In this document: piece after piece, positions 40,350 to 49,419 of the stretch
Layout of the letters: the number at the start of each line of letters is the position of its first letter
Position numbering within the stretch: the stretch's first letter is position 1
NCBI GenBank assembly: GCA_902587565.1
Contig: CACILT010000002.1
Location: 1 to 64,000, forward strand
Direction: 5' to 3'
From: an uncultured Alphaproteobacteria bacterium
GTDB taxonomy: Bacteria > Pseudomonadota > Alphaproteobacteria > HIMB59 > GCA-002718135
DNA length: 64,000 nucleotides
Made by a program: the position numbers and the translations under genes
Notes under the pieces: model-generated
What the model was told of the DNA's origin: nothing
Database searches by the model: none
Seen by the model: only the letters and a program-made list of their open reading frames with translations

Positions 40350-41540
40350 CTATTCAATAATTTCTGCAACAACTCCGGCACCAACAGTTCTTCCGCCTTC
40401 TCTTATTGCAAACTTAAGACCTTTATCCATCGCAATAGGCGATAAAAGTGTAACTTCCATTGCAATGTTATCACCAGGCATAACCATTTCTGTACCTTCT
40501 GGAAGCTTAATTGTTCCAGTCACATCTGTAGTTCTAAAATAAAACTGAGGTCTATAGTTTGAGAAGAAAGGTGTATGTCTACCTCCCTCTTCTTTTTTCA
40601 AAACATATGCCTCTGCCTTAAATTTTGTATGAGGTTTGATTGATCCAGGTTTTGCTAATACTTGACCACGTTCAACTTCCTCTCTTTTTGTACCACGAAG
40701 AAGAACACCAACGTTATCTCCTGCTTCACCAGAGTCTAGAAGTTTTCTAAACATCTCAACTCCAGTACAAGTTGTTTTTTGAGGTTCTCTTATTCCTAGG
40801 ATTTCAATTTCTTCTCCAACTTTAACTTGGCCTTGTTCAATTCTTCCAGTTACAACTGTACCTCTTCCAGAAATTGAAAATACATCTTCAACTGGCATTA
40901 AGAAAGGTTGATCTACAGGACGGCTAGGTTGTGGTATATGTTCATCAACTGCTTTCATTAACTCCATAATTGAATTTTTTCCAATTTCATCGTCTCTACC
41001 TTCAAGAGCTGCTAAAGCTGAACCCTTAATGATTGGGATAGTATCACCTGGGAATTCATATGAAGTTAGAAGCTCTCTAATTTCCATCTCAACTAAATCG
41101 ATTAATTCTTTGTCATCTACTTGATCAACTTTGTTCATGTAAACAACGAGAGCAGGTACACCTACCTGTCTAGCTAAAAGTATGTGTTCTCTTGTTTGAG
41201 GCATTGGTCCGTCGGCTGCATTCACAACTAATATACCGCCATCCATTTGAGCTGCACCAGTGATCATGTTCTTAACATAATCTGCGTGTCCAGGACAATC
41301 TACGTGAGCATAATGTCTTGCTTCAGTTTCATATTCAACGTGTGCAGTAGATATTGTAATACCACGTTCTCTTTCTTCAGGTGCTTTGTCAATATTTGCG
41401 TAATCTGTAAATTCTGCTCCACCTGACTCTGCTAATATTTTTGTTATAGCAGCAGTTAATGTTGTTTTGCCATGGTCAACGTGACCAACAGTACCTATGT
41501 TACAATGCGGTTTGTTTCTTTCGAATTTTGCTTTAGCCAT
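40350..41540 (-). CDS. tuf: Elongation factor Tu
   Basis: 396 residues. GTPase motifs [10 protein letters not shown] (about 19-28), DCPGHADY and NKVD; kirromycin/elfamycin-contact region and C-terminal [17 protein letters not shown] present. EF-Tu brings aminoacyl-tRNA to the ribosome. It lies 26 bp behind tRNA-Gly and is the only tuf in the window, although fusA-rpsJ, the usual second site, is also covered. Confidence 0.98.
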   Translation of the reverse strand: MAKAKFERNKPHCNIGTVGHVDHGKTTLTAAITKILAESGGAEFTDYANIDKAPEERERGITISTAHVEYETEARHYAHVDCPGHADYVKNMITGAAQMDGGILVVNAADGPMPQTREHILLARQVGVPALVVYMNKVDQVDDKELIDLVEMEIRELLTSYEFPGDTIPIIKGSALAALEGRDDEIGKNSIMELMKAVDEHIPQPSRPVDQPFLMPVEDVFSISGRGTVVTGRIEQGQVKVGEEIEILGIREPQKTTCTGVEMFRKLLDSGEAGDNVGVLLRGTKREEVERGQVLAKPGSIKPHTKFKAEAYVLKKEEGGRHTPFFSNYRPQFYFRTTDVTGTIKLPEGTEMVMPGDNIAMEVTLLSPIAMDKGLKFAIREGGRTVGAGVVAEIIE

Positions 41541-41566
41541 TTTTTTACCCCAATAATAATTTGTTA

Positions 41567-41640
41567 TGGAGCGGGTGAAGGGAATCGAACCCTCGTAGCC
41601 AGCTTGGAAGGCTGGAGCTTTACCACTAAGCTACACCCGC
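41567..41640 (-). tRNA. tRNA-Gly (anticodon TCC)
   Basis: 74 nt with encoded CCA. Acceptor GCGGGTG/CACCCGC, anticodon stem CCAGC/GCTGG with loop CTTCCAA, and T loop TTCGATT. It sits between tRNA-Tyr (58 bp) and tuf (26 bp). Confidence 0.96.
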
Positions 41641-41698
41641 AACTAAACTGACTGCTTCACACACTCACTTTAATGCTTTCATCCCATTACCTCCATAA

Positions 41699-41784
41699 TG
41701 GTGGAGGGGGTAGGATTCGAACCTACGTACGCTCACGCGGGCGGATTTACAGTCCGCTGCCTTTAACCACTCGACCACCCCTCC
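41699..41784 (-). tRNA. tRNA-Tyr (anticodon GTA)
   Basis: 86 nt, class II, with encoded CCA. Acceptor GGAGGGG/CCCCTCC, anticodon stem GCGGA/TCCGC with loop CTGTAAA, long variable arm, T loop TTCGAAT. First product of the tRNA-Tyr/tRNA-Gly/tuf unit. Confidence 0.96.
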
Positions 41785-41954
41785 ATTTGAAGAAGTTGGC
41801 CAATACTAATAAATTAGTATACATGTCAATCTAAAACAGCAACTTCACCTTTGCAAAATACGTATACTCGTAAAAGCAACGGCCTTTTAGACAAAAAATG
41901 CCATTTTGTACATATCTAGATTGTATTAATTATACAAATCTGTGATATTAAACC
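41785..41954. other. 170-bp divergent intergenic region between tRNA-Tyr and rlmB
   Basis: Besides the tRNA promoter at its left end, this stretch holds a near-palindrome at 41918-41940 (TTGTAT-TAATT-ATACAA core at 41921-41937) 15 bp before the rlmB start, which could be an operator or part of the rlmB promoter. No open frame or RNA gene is recognisable. Confidence 0.4.
41800..41829 (-). promoter_or_regulatory. Candidate promoter and palindrome ahead of tRNA-Tyr/tRNA-Gly/tuf
   Basis: On the minus strand a perfect TTGACA (41829-41824) is followed 18 bp later by TATTGG (41805-41800), which would start RNA about 8 nt before tRNA-Tyr. Between them sits an 18-bp inverted repeat (8-bp arms ATACTAAT/ATTAGTAT, 41803-41820), which also contains TATACT, a better -10 sequence but too close to TTGACA. 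The promoter is likely; which -10 is used is unclear. Confidence 0.5.
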
Positions 41955-42716
41955 ATGAGTAAGTTTAGAAATAATAAATCTAATAAAAACCCAGGAATTC
42001 ATACGATTTTTGGTCAACATTCTGTTAAGGCAGCCCTCCAAAATGATAAAAGAGAGAATATTGAGCTTATAATTAGTAAAAATCAGACTAATTTTGCCAA
42101 AAAATATGAATCTAATATACAAAAAATTACCATTCTTCCTCAAAATGAATTCACAAGAAGATTTGGAAACGAAAACACAACGCAGGGAGTAGTTCTAAAA
42201 ACAAAAGATCTTACTTGGCCAGGTTTAGAAGAATTTGTAAAATTAGAAAGTAAGAAATCAAAATCAGTAATATTAATTTTAGATCAAGTAACTGACCCTC
42301 AAAATATTGGCTCAATAATGAGATCATGTGCATTATTTGATTGTGAAGGAATTATAGTTGGCAAAGATAATTCACCAGAACTTACTTCATCACTTTATAA
42401 ATCAGCTTCCGGTGCCGCAGAAATTGTAAATTATATTAGAGTGACAAATATTAGAAGAGCTATTTCTTTTCTTAAAAAAAATAATTATTGGATTTATGGC
42501 TTTGACAGTTCAAAAAATAAAAATTCAAAATTAAATTTTTCACAAAAATCAGTATTAGTTTTTGGTTCTGAAGGAAAAGGTATTAGAGAGTTAGTAAAAA
42601 AAGAATGTGACGAAATAATTCAGATAAACATGAAAAATAATTTAAAATTTGAAATTGATAGTTTGAATGTTTCTAACGCAACATCGATTGCTTTATATCA
42701 CTTTTACTCAATTTAA
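41955..42716 (+). CDS. rlmB: 23S rRNA (guanosine-2'-O)-methyltransferase RlmB-like (TrmH family group 3)
   Basis: 253 residues. An N-terminal substrate-binding domain starts GIHTIFGQHSVKAAL; the SPOUT domain has the three motifs LDQVTDPQNIGSIMRS (about 112-127), VFGSEGKGIRELV (about 199-211) and IDSLNVSNATSIALY (about 234-248). RlmB methylates G2251 in the P loop of 23S rRNA; the tRNA methylase TrmH is the main alternative, but the N-terminal domain supports the RlmB group. A basic N-terminal tail precedes the domain. Confidence 0.9.
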   Translation: MSKFRNNKSNKNPGIHTIFGQHSVKAALQNDKRENIELIISKNQTNFAKKYESNIQKITILPQNEFTRRFGNENTTQGVVLKTKDLTWPGLEEFVKLESKKSKSVILILDQVTDPQNIGSIMRSCALFDCEGIIVGKDNSPELTSSLYKSASGAAEIVNYIRVTNIRRAISFLKKNNYWIYGFDSSKNKNSKLNFSQKSVLVFGSEGKGIRELVKKECDEIIQINMKNNLKFEIDSLNVSNATSIALYHFYSI

Positions 42717-42728
42717 ATATTAGTAAGG

Positions 42729-42804
<76 letters not shown>

Positions 42805-42827
42805 ATAAATCTTGCATTTATATTAAA

Positions 42828-42853
42828 TTATAAATTCGACAAGAATTTTATAA
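42828..42853 (-). terminator. Weak AT-rich hairpin behind the fdh lipoprotein gene
   Basis: Directly after the small lipoprotein stop codon, TTATAAAATTC pairs with GAATTTATAA around TTGTC, with one bulged A, followed by TTTAAT. The stem is almost all A-T, so it would be a poor terminator, but its place at the end of the formate dehydrogenase operon fits. Confidence 0.25.
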
Positions 42854-42854
42854 A

Positions 42855-42977
42855 TTAAATTCCAGGAATATAAGGAACTCCATCACCTTTTACTCTTTCG
42901 TTTAATTCACTTAATGTAGAGCATGCTGTGATTGGACTAAATACAAGAAATAAAATTATTAATGTTTTCTTAATCAT
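42855..42977 (-). CDS. Small lipoprotein, 40 residues
   Basis: From the ATG at 42977 the product starts MIKKTLIILFLVFSPITAC: a basic end, a hydrophobic core and a lipobox ITAC with the cysteine at residue 19. The mature part is only about 22 residues (ending GDGVPYIPGI). It begins 7 bp after the formate dehydrogenase catalytic-subunit stop, in the place where fdsD often stands, but shows no likeness to FdsD. A longer reading from 43037 would overlap the catalytic gene and hide the signal peptide. Function unknown. Confidence 0.6.
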   Translation of the reverse strand: MIKKTLIILFLVFSPITACSTLSELNERVKGDGVPYIPGI

Positions 42978-42984
42978 AAAATAT

Positions 42985-45738
42985 TTATAACTTCTCAATT
43001 TTTGCTGCACAATATTTAAATTCAGGAATTTTTCCATATGGATCTAAAGCTGGATTAGTTAAAAGATTAGCGGCAGATTCATTATAACAAAATGGAATAA
43101 ATATGACTCCATCAGGAATCGCTCTGTCTTGCCTTACTCTGATATCTATTGAGCCTCTTCTAGTTGTGACTTTTATTTTATCACCAGCTTTCATATTATT
43201 TTTAATTATATCTTTAGGTGATATTGAAACCGAAGGCTCTGGTTCAATGGCATCTAAATTTGATGCCTTTCTGGTCATAGCTCCAGTATGCCAATGCTCT
43301 AATTGCCTTCCTGTGGTTAGTATCATCGCAAATTCTTTATCAGGTACTTCATCTGGTGCAGTAACACTAGCTGGAACAAATTTACCTTTACCATTTTCAT
43401 TTGGAAATTTATCACCAAAAACAATTTCATCTCCTGGTGTAGTTGGAGATTTACTTGGATAAGTTACAGAGTTTTCATTTTCTAATCTTTCCCAAGATAT
43501 GTTGTTTAATGAAGGCATTGTTAGTGACATTTCTTCATAAATTGCCTTGGGATGTTTGTATTTCCAATCTAAGCCCATTCTTTTTCCAAGTTCGTTCGTT
43601 ATCCACCAATCTTCTTTAGCTTCACCTGGAGAGTCTAAAGCTTTTCTTCCCATCTGTACTTGTCTATTAGTATTAGTAACTGTTCCATTTTTTTCAGGCC
43701 ATGCCGAAGCTGGGAAAATAACATCTGCATATGTTGCTGTTTCAGTTAAGAAAATATCTTGAACAACTAAATGGTCTAACATTTGTAAAGCTTCTCTTGC
43801 ATGATTAAGATCAGGGTCAGACATTGCTGGATTTTCACCAAGTATATACATCCCTTTGATTGTATTCTCATGAATAGCATCCATAATTTCAACAACAGTT
43901 AGACCTTTTTTATCATCTAAAGGAGTGTTCCAAAGTTTTTCAAAAAAATCTTTATTATTGTCTTTATCAACTAATTGGTAATCAGGATACATCATTGGTA
44001 TAAGACCGGCATCTGACGCTCCTTGAACATTATTTTGTCCTCTTAAAGGATGTAAACCAGATCCTCTTTTTCCAACATTCCCTGTCATTAAAGCTAGAGA
44101 AATTAAACATCTAGCATTGTCGGTACCATGTGTGTGTTGAGAAATTCCCATACCCCAAAAAATTATTCCTTTATTTGTATTGGCATATAAACGTGCTACT
44201 TCTCTTATAAGTTCTGGGTCGATACCTGTTTCGTTTTCCATTATATCAGGTGAATAATTCATTAAATGTTTTCTTAATTTTTCAAATCCTTCAGTTTGTT
44301 TTTTAATATATTCGGAATTAAATAAATTTTCTTCGACAATAACATTCATTATTGAGTTTAAGAGAGCAACGTCAGATCCTGGTTTAAATTGCAACATATG
44401 AGTTGCATGTTTTTTTAAAGAATGACCTCTAGGATCCATCACAATTAATTTAGAACCTTTTTTAGCAGCATTCTTAAAAAAAGTTGCTGCAACAGGATGG
44501 TTTTCAGTAGGATTTGCTCCAATGACTATTATCACATCAGAATGTTCAACTTCATAAAATGGAGCAGTAACTGCTCCTGAACCAATAGTTTCCAATAACG
44601 CAGCTACAGAAGACGCATGACAAAGTCTTGTACAATGATCAACATTGTTTGTATTAAAACCAGTTCTGATCAATTTTTGAAATAGATAAGCTTCTTCATT
44701 TGAACATTTAGCTGATCCAAAACCTGCAAGATTACTCTTACCATTTCTTTGTTTATTAAGTTTTAAAAATCCTTGTGCTGCATAATCTAAAGCTTCATCC
44801 CAAGATGCTTCTCTAAAATATTCATGAATATTCGAAAAATTAATACTTGGGTGTAAGTCTTTTGGTTTATCTTTAATTCTAATCAATGGCTTTGTAAGTC
44901 TTTCTGGATTATTTACATAATCAAAACCAAACCTTCCTTTTACACATAATCTATTCTTGTTTGCAGGACCATCAACACCATTAACATATTTAATTTTGTT
45001 ATCTTTTACATTATATTCTATCTGACAACCCACACCACAATAAGGACAAACGCTATCAATTTTTTTATCTACCTTACTATGGCCAACACCATCCTTATCT
45101 ACGATGGATGCAGGCATTAATGCTCCAGTTGGACAAGCTTGTACACATTCACCACATGCCACACATGTGCTATCACCCATTGGATCATCAAAATCAAATA
45201 CAATTTTAGAATTTTCTCCTCGATATGCCATTCCTATGACATCGTTGACCTGAACTTCTCTACATGCTCTTACACAAAGATTACATTGGATGCATGCATC
45301 TAGATTTACAGCCATACTAGGATGAGAAACATCTGCCTGACATGACGTTTTTTTTGGAAATCTACTTTCTTTAACTTCAACTTTGTCTATCCATTTCCAA
45401 AAGTCAGAATTATTATCATGAGCAATTTCTTTTTTTGGCTGGTCTGCAAGAAGTAATTCAAAAACTAACTCTCTAGATTTTTTAGCCTTTTCTGAAGAAG
45501 TTTTTACTTTCATACCATCAGTTGGCTTTCTAATACAAGATGCTGCCAACACACGCTCTCCTTCTATTTCAACCATACATGCTCTACAATTTCCATCTGC
45601 TCTATAGCCAGGTTTATCGGAATAACATAAGTGTGGGATTTCTGTTCCAAGTCTATTTGAAACTTGCCAAATAGTTTCATCAGCATTTGCTTCAATTAAC
45701 TTTTCGTTTAAATAAAATTTTGTTTTCTCTTTAGTCAT
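42985..45738 (-). CDS. fdhF: NAD-dependent formate dehydrogenase, catalytic Mo/W subunit (FdsA type)
   Basis: 917 residues. In order: an N-terminal [2Fe-2S] domain (C38, C51, C54, C68), a His/Cys-cluster segment, two ferredoxin-type [4Fe-4S] motifs (C149/152/155/159 and C192/195/198/202), a further [4Fe-4S] site CPYCGVGC (231-238, with C265), then the bis-MGD-binding domains. The active site is RLCHASS: Cys373 as metal ligand next to His374. A cysteine rather than selenocysteine enzyme. It oxidises formate to CO2 and passes electrons to the diaphorase subunit encoded just upstream (8-bp overlap). The metal, Mo or W, cannot be told from the protein alone. Confidence 0.95.
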   Translation of the reverse strand: MTKEKTKFYLNEKLIEANADETIWQVSNRLGTEIPHLCYSDKPGYRADGNCRACMVEIEGERVLAASCIRKPTDGMKVKTSSEKAKKSRELVFELLLADQPKKEIAHDNNSDFWKWIDKVEVKESRFPKKTSCQADVSHPSMAVNLDACIQCNLCVRACREVQVNDVIGMAYRGENSKIVFDFDDPMGDSTCVACGECVQACPTGALMPASIVDKDGVGHSKVDKKIDSVCPYCGVGCQIEYNVKDNKIKYVNGVDGPANKNRLCVKGRFGFDYVNNPERLTKPLIRIKDKPKDLHPSINFSNIHEYFREASWDEALDYAAQGFLKLNKQRNGKSNLAGFGSAKCSNEEAYLFQKLIRTGFNTNNVDHCTRLCHASSVAALLETIGSGAVTAPFYEVEHSDVIIVIGANPTENHPVAATFFKNAAKKGSKLIVMDPRGHSLKKHATHMLQFKPGSDVALLNSIMNVIVEENLFNSEYIKKQTEGFEKLRKHLMNYSPDIMENETGIDPELIREVARLYANTNKGIIFWGMGISQHTHGTDNARCLISLALMTGNVGKRGSGLHPLRGQNNVQGASDAGLIPMMYPDYQLVDKDNNKDFFEKLWNTPLDDKKGLTVVEIMDAIHENTIKGMYILGENPAMSDPDLNHAREALQMLDHLVVQDIFLTETATYADVIFPASAWPEKNGTVTNTNRQVQMGRKALDSPGEAKEDWWITNELGKRMGLDWKYKHPKAIYEEMSLTMPSLNNISWERLENENSVTYPSKSPTTPGDEIVFGDKFPNENGKGKFVPASVTAPDEVPDKEFAMILTTGRQLEHWHTGAMTRKASNLDAIEPEPSVSISPKDIIKNNMKAGDKIKVTTRRGSIDIRVRQDRAIPDGVIFIPFCYNESAANLLTNPALDPYGKIPEFKYCAAKIEKL

Positions 45739-47434
45739 AAGTTATTTCATTGCTAAAATATTTTAAAATAGAATTTAATGGGTTTGTTGCAGCTTGTCCT
45801 AAACCACATATCGATGCTTGAGCCATAACTTCACTTAAATCTTTTAATTTTTCCTTGTTCCAAATTTTTTCTTGCATTAATTTTACAGTTTTCTCTGTAC
45901 CGGAACGGCATGGTGTACATTGACCACAGCTTTCCTCTTCAAAAAATTTTAGTAAATTAAGTGCAACATCTTTCATATTATCATGATCCGATAATACAAC
46001 TACTGCCGCTGAGCCTAAAAAACATCCGGCATCCATTAATTCTTTCGATCCATAATCAAGTGGAATATCATTCATTGTAGCGGGGAGAATACCACCTGAT
46101 GCACCTCCTGGAAGATATCCTTTAAAAGTATGTCCATCGGCCATACCATCACAATACTCATCAATTAATTGCTGAATTGTTATCCCAGCTGGAGCAACTT
46201 TTACTCCTGGGTTTTTTACTCTTCCTGATACTGAAAAACTATGAAAACCCTTATTTCCATTGGACCCCTTTTCAGCAAACCACTTTGCTCCTTTTTCAAT
46301 TATATCTCTTACCCAAAAAAGAGTTTCTAAATTATTTGTTAAAGTAGGACATCCAAATAAACCAATTTCAGCCACATAAGGCGGTCTATGCCTTGGCAAT
46401 CCTCTCTTTCCTTCAATACTTTCTATCATTGCTGACTCTTCTCCACAGATATAGGCTCCTGCTCCTCTTCTTACTATGAAAAAGTCTCTTGGAATTATTT
46501 CTTCATCTTCCATTTTATTTATTTCATCAATTAAAATTTTTATAACTGCTGGATATTCATCTCTCATATAAATGTAAACTTTATGAGCATTTATAAAATA
46601 AGAGGCAATTAAAGCTCCCTCTAAAAATCTATGTGGATCACTTTCTAAATATGACCTATCTTTAAATGTTCCTGGTTCACCTTCATCACCATTAACAGCA
46701 ACATATTTTTTACCATTGTATTTTGAGACAATTTCCCATTTTTTTCCTGTAGGAAATCCAGCGCCACCCTTCCCTTTCAATCCACTTTCATTTAATGAAT
46801 CCAAAACTTGTTTTTTTGAAATTACCCCATTACGTATTTTGTTAGCAATTTCATAACCGCCATTTTTTTTATAAGCAGATAAATTTATATAATCTGGAAT
46901 GAAGGGGTCAAAAAATTTTTCATCGATTGATTTTTTAACTTTATCAAAATTAGCCACATCAACATAATTTTTTCCTACGCAGACAGTAGGAGCAACATTA
47001 CATCTTCCCATGCATGGCCCAGGTACGACTTTTATATTTTTATTTTCTAATTTTTTTATATCTTGAAGCAATTTGTGTGCGCCAAATAATTCACACGTTA
47101 AACTTTCACAAACTCTTACAACATTCACTGGGTTATAATCTTTACTATCTTTAACAATATTAAAGTGAGCATAAAAAGTTGCAACTTCATAAATTTCTGA
47201 AAGTGGTAAGTTAATAATAGTAGATAAAGCTACTAGATGTTTATCGTACAAAACACCAAATTTATCCTGTAATATATGCAAATATTCTATTAATTCATCT
47301 CGCTTAAATATTAATCCTGAAAACAATTTAGAAACTTCATCTAAATATTTATCTTCGACTTGTCTTCCTTTTGGAGTCCAACGTCTTTTCTTCTTTTTTA
47401 AAGAAGTTTCTGTTTGAGAAACAAATTTATCCAT
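45731..47434 (-). CDS. Formate dehydrogenase fused gamma-beta subunit (NuoE-NuoF fusion)
   Basis: 567 residues joining two proteins usually separate (FdsG and FdsB). The N-terminal part (about 30-165) is a NuoE-like thioredoxin-fold [2Fe-2S] domain with C109, C114, C141 and C145. The rest is NuoF-like: the FMN/NADH site GKGGAGFPTGKKW, NGDEGEPGTFKDR, and a [4Fe-4S] site SCGQCTPCRSG (C503, C506, C509, with C543). It takes electrons from the catalytic subunit and reduces NAD. A basic, Lys-rich N-terminal tail precedes it. TATAAT (47450-47445, minus strand) ends 10 nt before the ATG. Confidence 0.93.
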   Translation of the reverse strand: MDKFVSQTETSLKKKKRRWTPKGRQVEDKYLDEVSKLFSGLIFKRDELIEYLHILQDKFGVLYDKHLVALSTIINLPLSEIYEVATFYAHFNIVKDSKDYNPVNVVRVCESLTCELFGAHKLLQDIKKLENKNIKVVPGPCMGRCNVAPTVCVGKNYVDVANFDKVKKSIDEKFFDPFIPDYINLSAYKKNGGYEIANKIRNGVISKKQVLDSLNESGLKGKGGAGFPTGKKWEIVSKYNGKKYVAVNGDEGEPGTFKDRSYLESDPHRFLEGALIASYFINAHKVYIYMRDEYPAVIKILIDEINKMEDEEIIPRDFFIVRRGAGAYICGEESAMIESIEGKRGLPRHRPPYVAEIGLFGCPTLTNNLETLFWVRDIIEKGAKWFAEKGSNGNKGFHSFSVSGRVKNPGVKVAPAGITIQQLIDEYCDGMADGHTFKGYLPGGASGGILPATMNDIPLDYGSKELMDAGCFLGSAAVVVLSDHDNMKDVALNLLKFFEEESCGQCTPCRSGTEKTVKLMQEKIWNKEKLKDLSEVMAQASICGLGQAATNPLNSILKYFSNEITYD

Positions 47435-47474
47435 TCCAATTAATATTATACTATATATTAAGTATCAGAAAACT

Positions 47475-47726
47475 ATGAAAGATTCAGTTGAAAATGAAGA
47501 ATTAGTTCTTGATACTAGTGGTACAGAATGTCCTATACCCGTGCTTAAGGCTAGGAAACTTGCTTCAGAATTAAACAAGGATACAATTATTAAAATTATT
47601 GCAACTGATCCCTTGGCTGAAGCAGACTTTGAACATTATTGTGATCAGTCCAACTATGAATATTTAAGTTGTAAAAAAATTAAAGATAAAATTGTAATTC
47701 GTTATAAATTTAAAATTAATAATTAA
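47475..47726 (+). CDS. TusA/YedF-family sulfur-carrier protein
   Basis: 83 residues. LDTSGTECPIPVLKARK carries the family CPxP motif with Cys19 on a betaalphabeta fold, and the protein is the usual size. TusA-type proteins carry persulfide sulfur from cysteine desulfurase to tRNA thiolation, Moco or sulfur oxidation. Its place between the formate dehydrogenase operon (40 bp away, divergent) and moeA (4-bp tail overlap) suggests a role in delivering sulfur for the molybdenum/tungsten cofactor (inference); tRNA thiolation is the alternative. Confidence 0.85.
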   Translation: MKDSVENEELVLDTSGTECPIPVLKARKLASELNKDTIIKIIATDPLAEADFEHYCDQSNYEYLSCKKIKDKIVIRYKFKINN

Positions 47727-48937
47727 AATAAACTTTCGTAACTATAAAAATCAAATATATCTCCTTTGTTTACTTGAGAAACATTTTCATCAATTTCAAT
47801 TATACCATCTGAATAGGATATAGAACTAATCATTCCAGAGCCTTGTTTAGGAAATTTATTTGCAATATTTTTATTATTTATAGTTTCTTTATTTACGCGT
47901 AACCACTCCATTCTTTTTGTTTTTTTCTTCATAGAAAAATTTGCTGCAATTTTACTTGAAGATGGGAGCTTAAAATTTCCACCAGATAGTTTTTCTATTA
48001 ATGGTTTTACTAACATTGCATATAGTAATTGAACAGAAACTGGATTACCTGGTAAGCAAACTATGTAGCAGTTATTTATTTTTCCAACTGCAATAGGTCT
48101 TCCTGGTTTTATTGCTGCTCTCCAAAAATATACCTTACCTATTTCAGATAAAACTTTAATTAAATGATCTTCATCACCAACAGATGCACCACCAGCAGTT
48201 ATTATTACATTAAATTTTTTTGAAGTATTAAAAATTTTATTTTTAATAGATTTAAAATTATCTTTGAGATTTCCACAATATTTTTTTTCTATAAAATTCT
48301 TATCAAGTAAATTATTTAAACTATAGTAATTTGAATTATTAATTTCAGAATTTTTCAAATTTTTAGTTGGTTTTCGTAATTCATTACCACTTGTAAAGAA
48401 ACCAATTTTAATTTTTTTAAATACTTTTATTTTACTAATACCAGTAGCAGCAATTAAATTTATATTTTGTTGATTTAATTTAGACCCCTTTTCCAATATT
48501 TTTTGGTTTTTTTTTATATCTTCACCCTTTAATCTATAATTATCTCCAAATTTTGGAATTTTAATTAAATGAATTTTATTTCCTTTCTTGTATGTATTTT
48601 CCTGCATAACTACAGTTGATGAATTCGAAGGCATTTTAGCACCAGTAAAAATTCTAACTGCTTCACCAGGCTTTACTTTTATATTTTTGTTATCTCCAGC
48701 AGCTATTCGCCTATTACAAAAAAAAACTTTTTTTGTTTTTAAATCTGTTTTTAAAATAGCATAACCGTCTACAGCAGAATTATTAAAAGGAGGTAAATTA
48801 ATTTTACTTTTTATATTTTCATAAAGAAATCTATCCTCTGAATTTTCTAAATTAACTTTTTCAGAGTTAAAAATTACAATCTTTTTTTTTTTAAATAAAT
48901 TAACAATTTGTTTTTTGGTTAAAGGTGATTTATTCAT
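47723..48937 (-). CDS. moeA: Molybdopterin molybdenumtransferase MoeA
   Basis: 404 residues. AVDGYAILK (about 58-66), a RIFTGAKMP segment, TAGGASVGDEDHL (about 247-259) and LPGNPVSVQLLY are MoeA motifs across the four domains. MoeA inserts molybdate (or tungstate) into adenylylated molybdopterin. The start overlaps the last base of mobB. Very lysine-rich with short domain IV; no frame damage. Confidence 0.92.
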   Translation of the reverse strand: MNKSPLTKKQIVNLFKKKKIVIFNSEKVNLENSEDRFLYENIKSKINLPPFNNSAVDGYAILKTDLKTKKVFFCNRRIAAGDNKNIKVKPGEAVRIFTGAKMPSNSSTVVMQENTYKKGNKIHLIKIPKFGDNYRLKGEDIKKNQKILEKGSKLNQQNINLIAATGISKIKVFKKIKIGFFTSGNELRKPTKNLKNSEINNSNYYSLNNLLDKNFIEKKYCGNLKDNFKSIKNKIFNTSKKFNVIITAGGASVGDEDHLIKVLSEIGKVYFWRAAIKPGRPIAVGKINNCYIVCLPGNPVSVQLLYAMLVKPLIEKLSGGNFKLPSSSKIAANFSMKKKTKRMEWLRVNKETINNKNIANKFPKQGSGMISSISYSDGIIEIDENVSQVNKGDIFDFYSYESLF

Positions 48938-49419
48938 TAAAATTCTCTCAAAATAAAATCGACTATATTATCAATTTCGTCATTCTTAAAAATTTTCAAG
49001 TCAGTTTCAAGTTTATTATTTGAAATAATAGCTTTTATATTTTTAATTTTGGTAAATAAGTAATTATCATTATCATTTTTAATTATTTCAATTTTTGGGT
49101 GATTTTCTTTTTTAAACCCTTCCACTATTACAATATCAATTTCTGAAAGTTGATTAATTAATTCATCTAATGTTTTTTCTTTTGAATTGTTTAGCTCTGA
49201 TATTTTAACCCATCGCTTTGATGAACTAACTATTACTTGAGAAGATCCCGCTAATCTATGCTTAAAGCTATCTGTATTCTCATGATCTATATCAAATTCG
49301 TGATGTGCATGTTTAATTGAAGCAACACGAAAATTTTTAGAGCTAAGTTTATTGATAATTTTAGTTGCAATAGTTGTTTTACCTGAGTCCTTCCAGCCAA
49401 CAATTCCTACTATTTTCAT
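48937..49419 (-). CDS. mobB: Molybdopterin-guanine dinucleotide biosynthesis protein MobB
   Basis: 160 residues. Walker A GWKDSGKTTIA (8-18), HAHHEFDIDHENTDSFKHR and VEGFKKENHPKIEI are MobB signatures. MobB is a GTP-binding helper of MobA. Overlaps tupB by 4 bp and moeA by 1 base, so tupB-mobB-moeA is a tight operon. Confidence 0.92.
   Translation of the reverse strand: MKIVGIVGWKDSGKTTIATKIINKLSSKNFRVASIKHAHHEFDIDHENTDSFKHRLAGSSQVIVSSSKRWVKISELNNSKEKTLDELINQLSEIDIVIVEGFKKENHPKIEIIKNDNDNYLFTKIKNIKAIISNNKLETDLKIFKNDEIDNIVDFILREF

Noticed and set aside
42978..43037. Twenty-codon upstream extension of the small lipoprotein
   Set aside because: It would overlap the formate dehydrogenase gene and bury the signal peptide.
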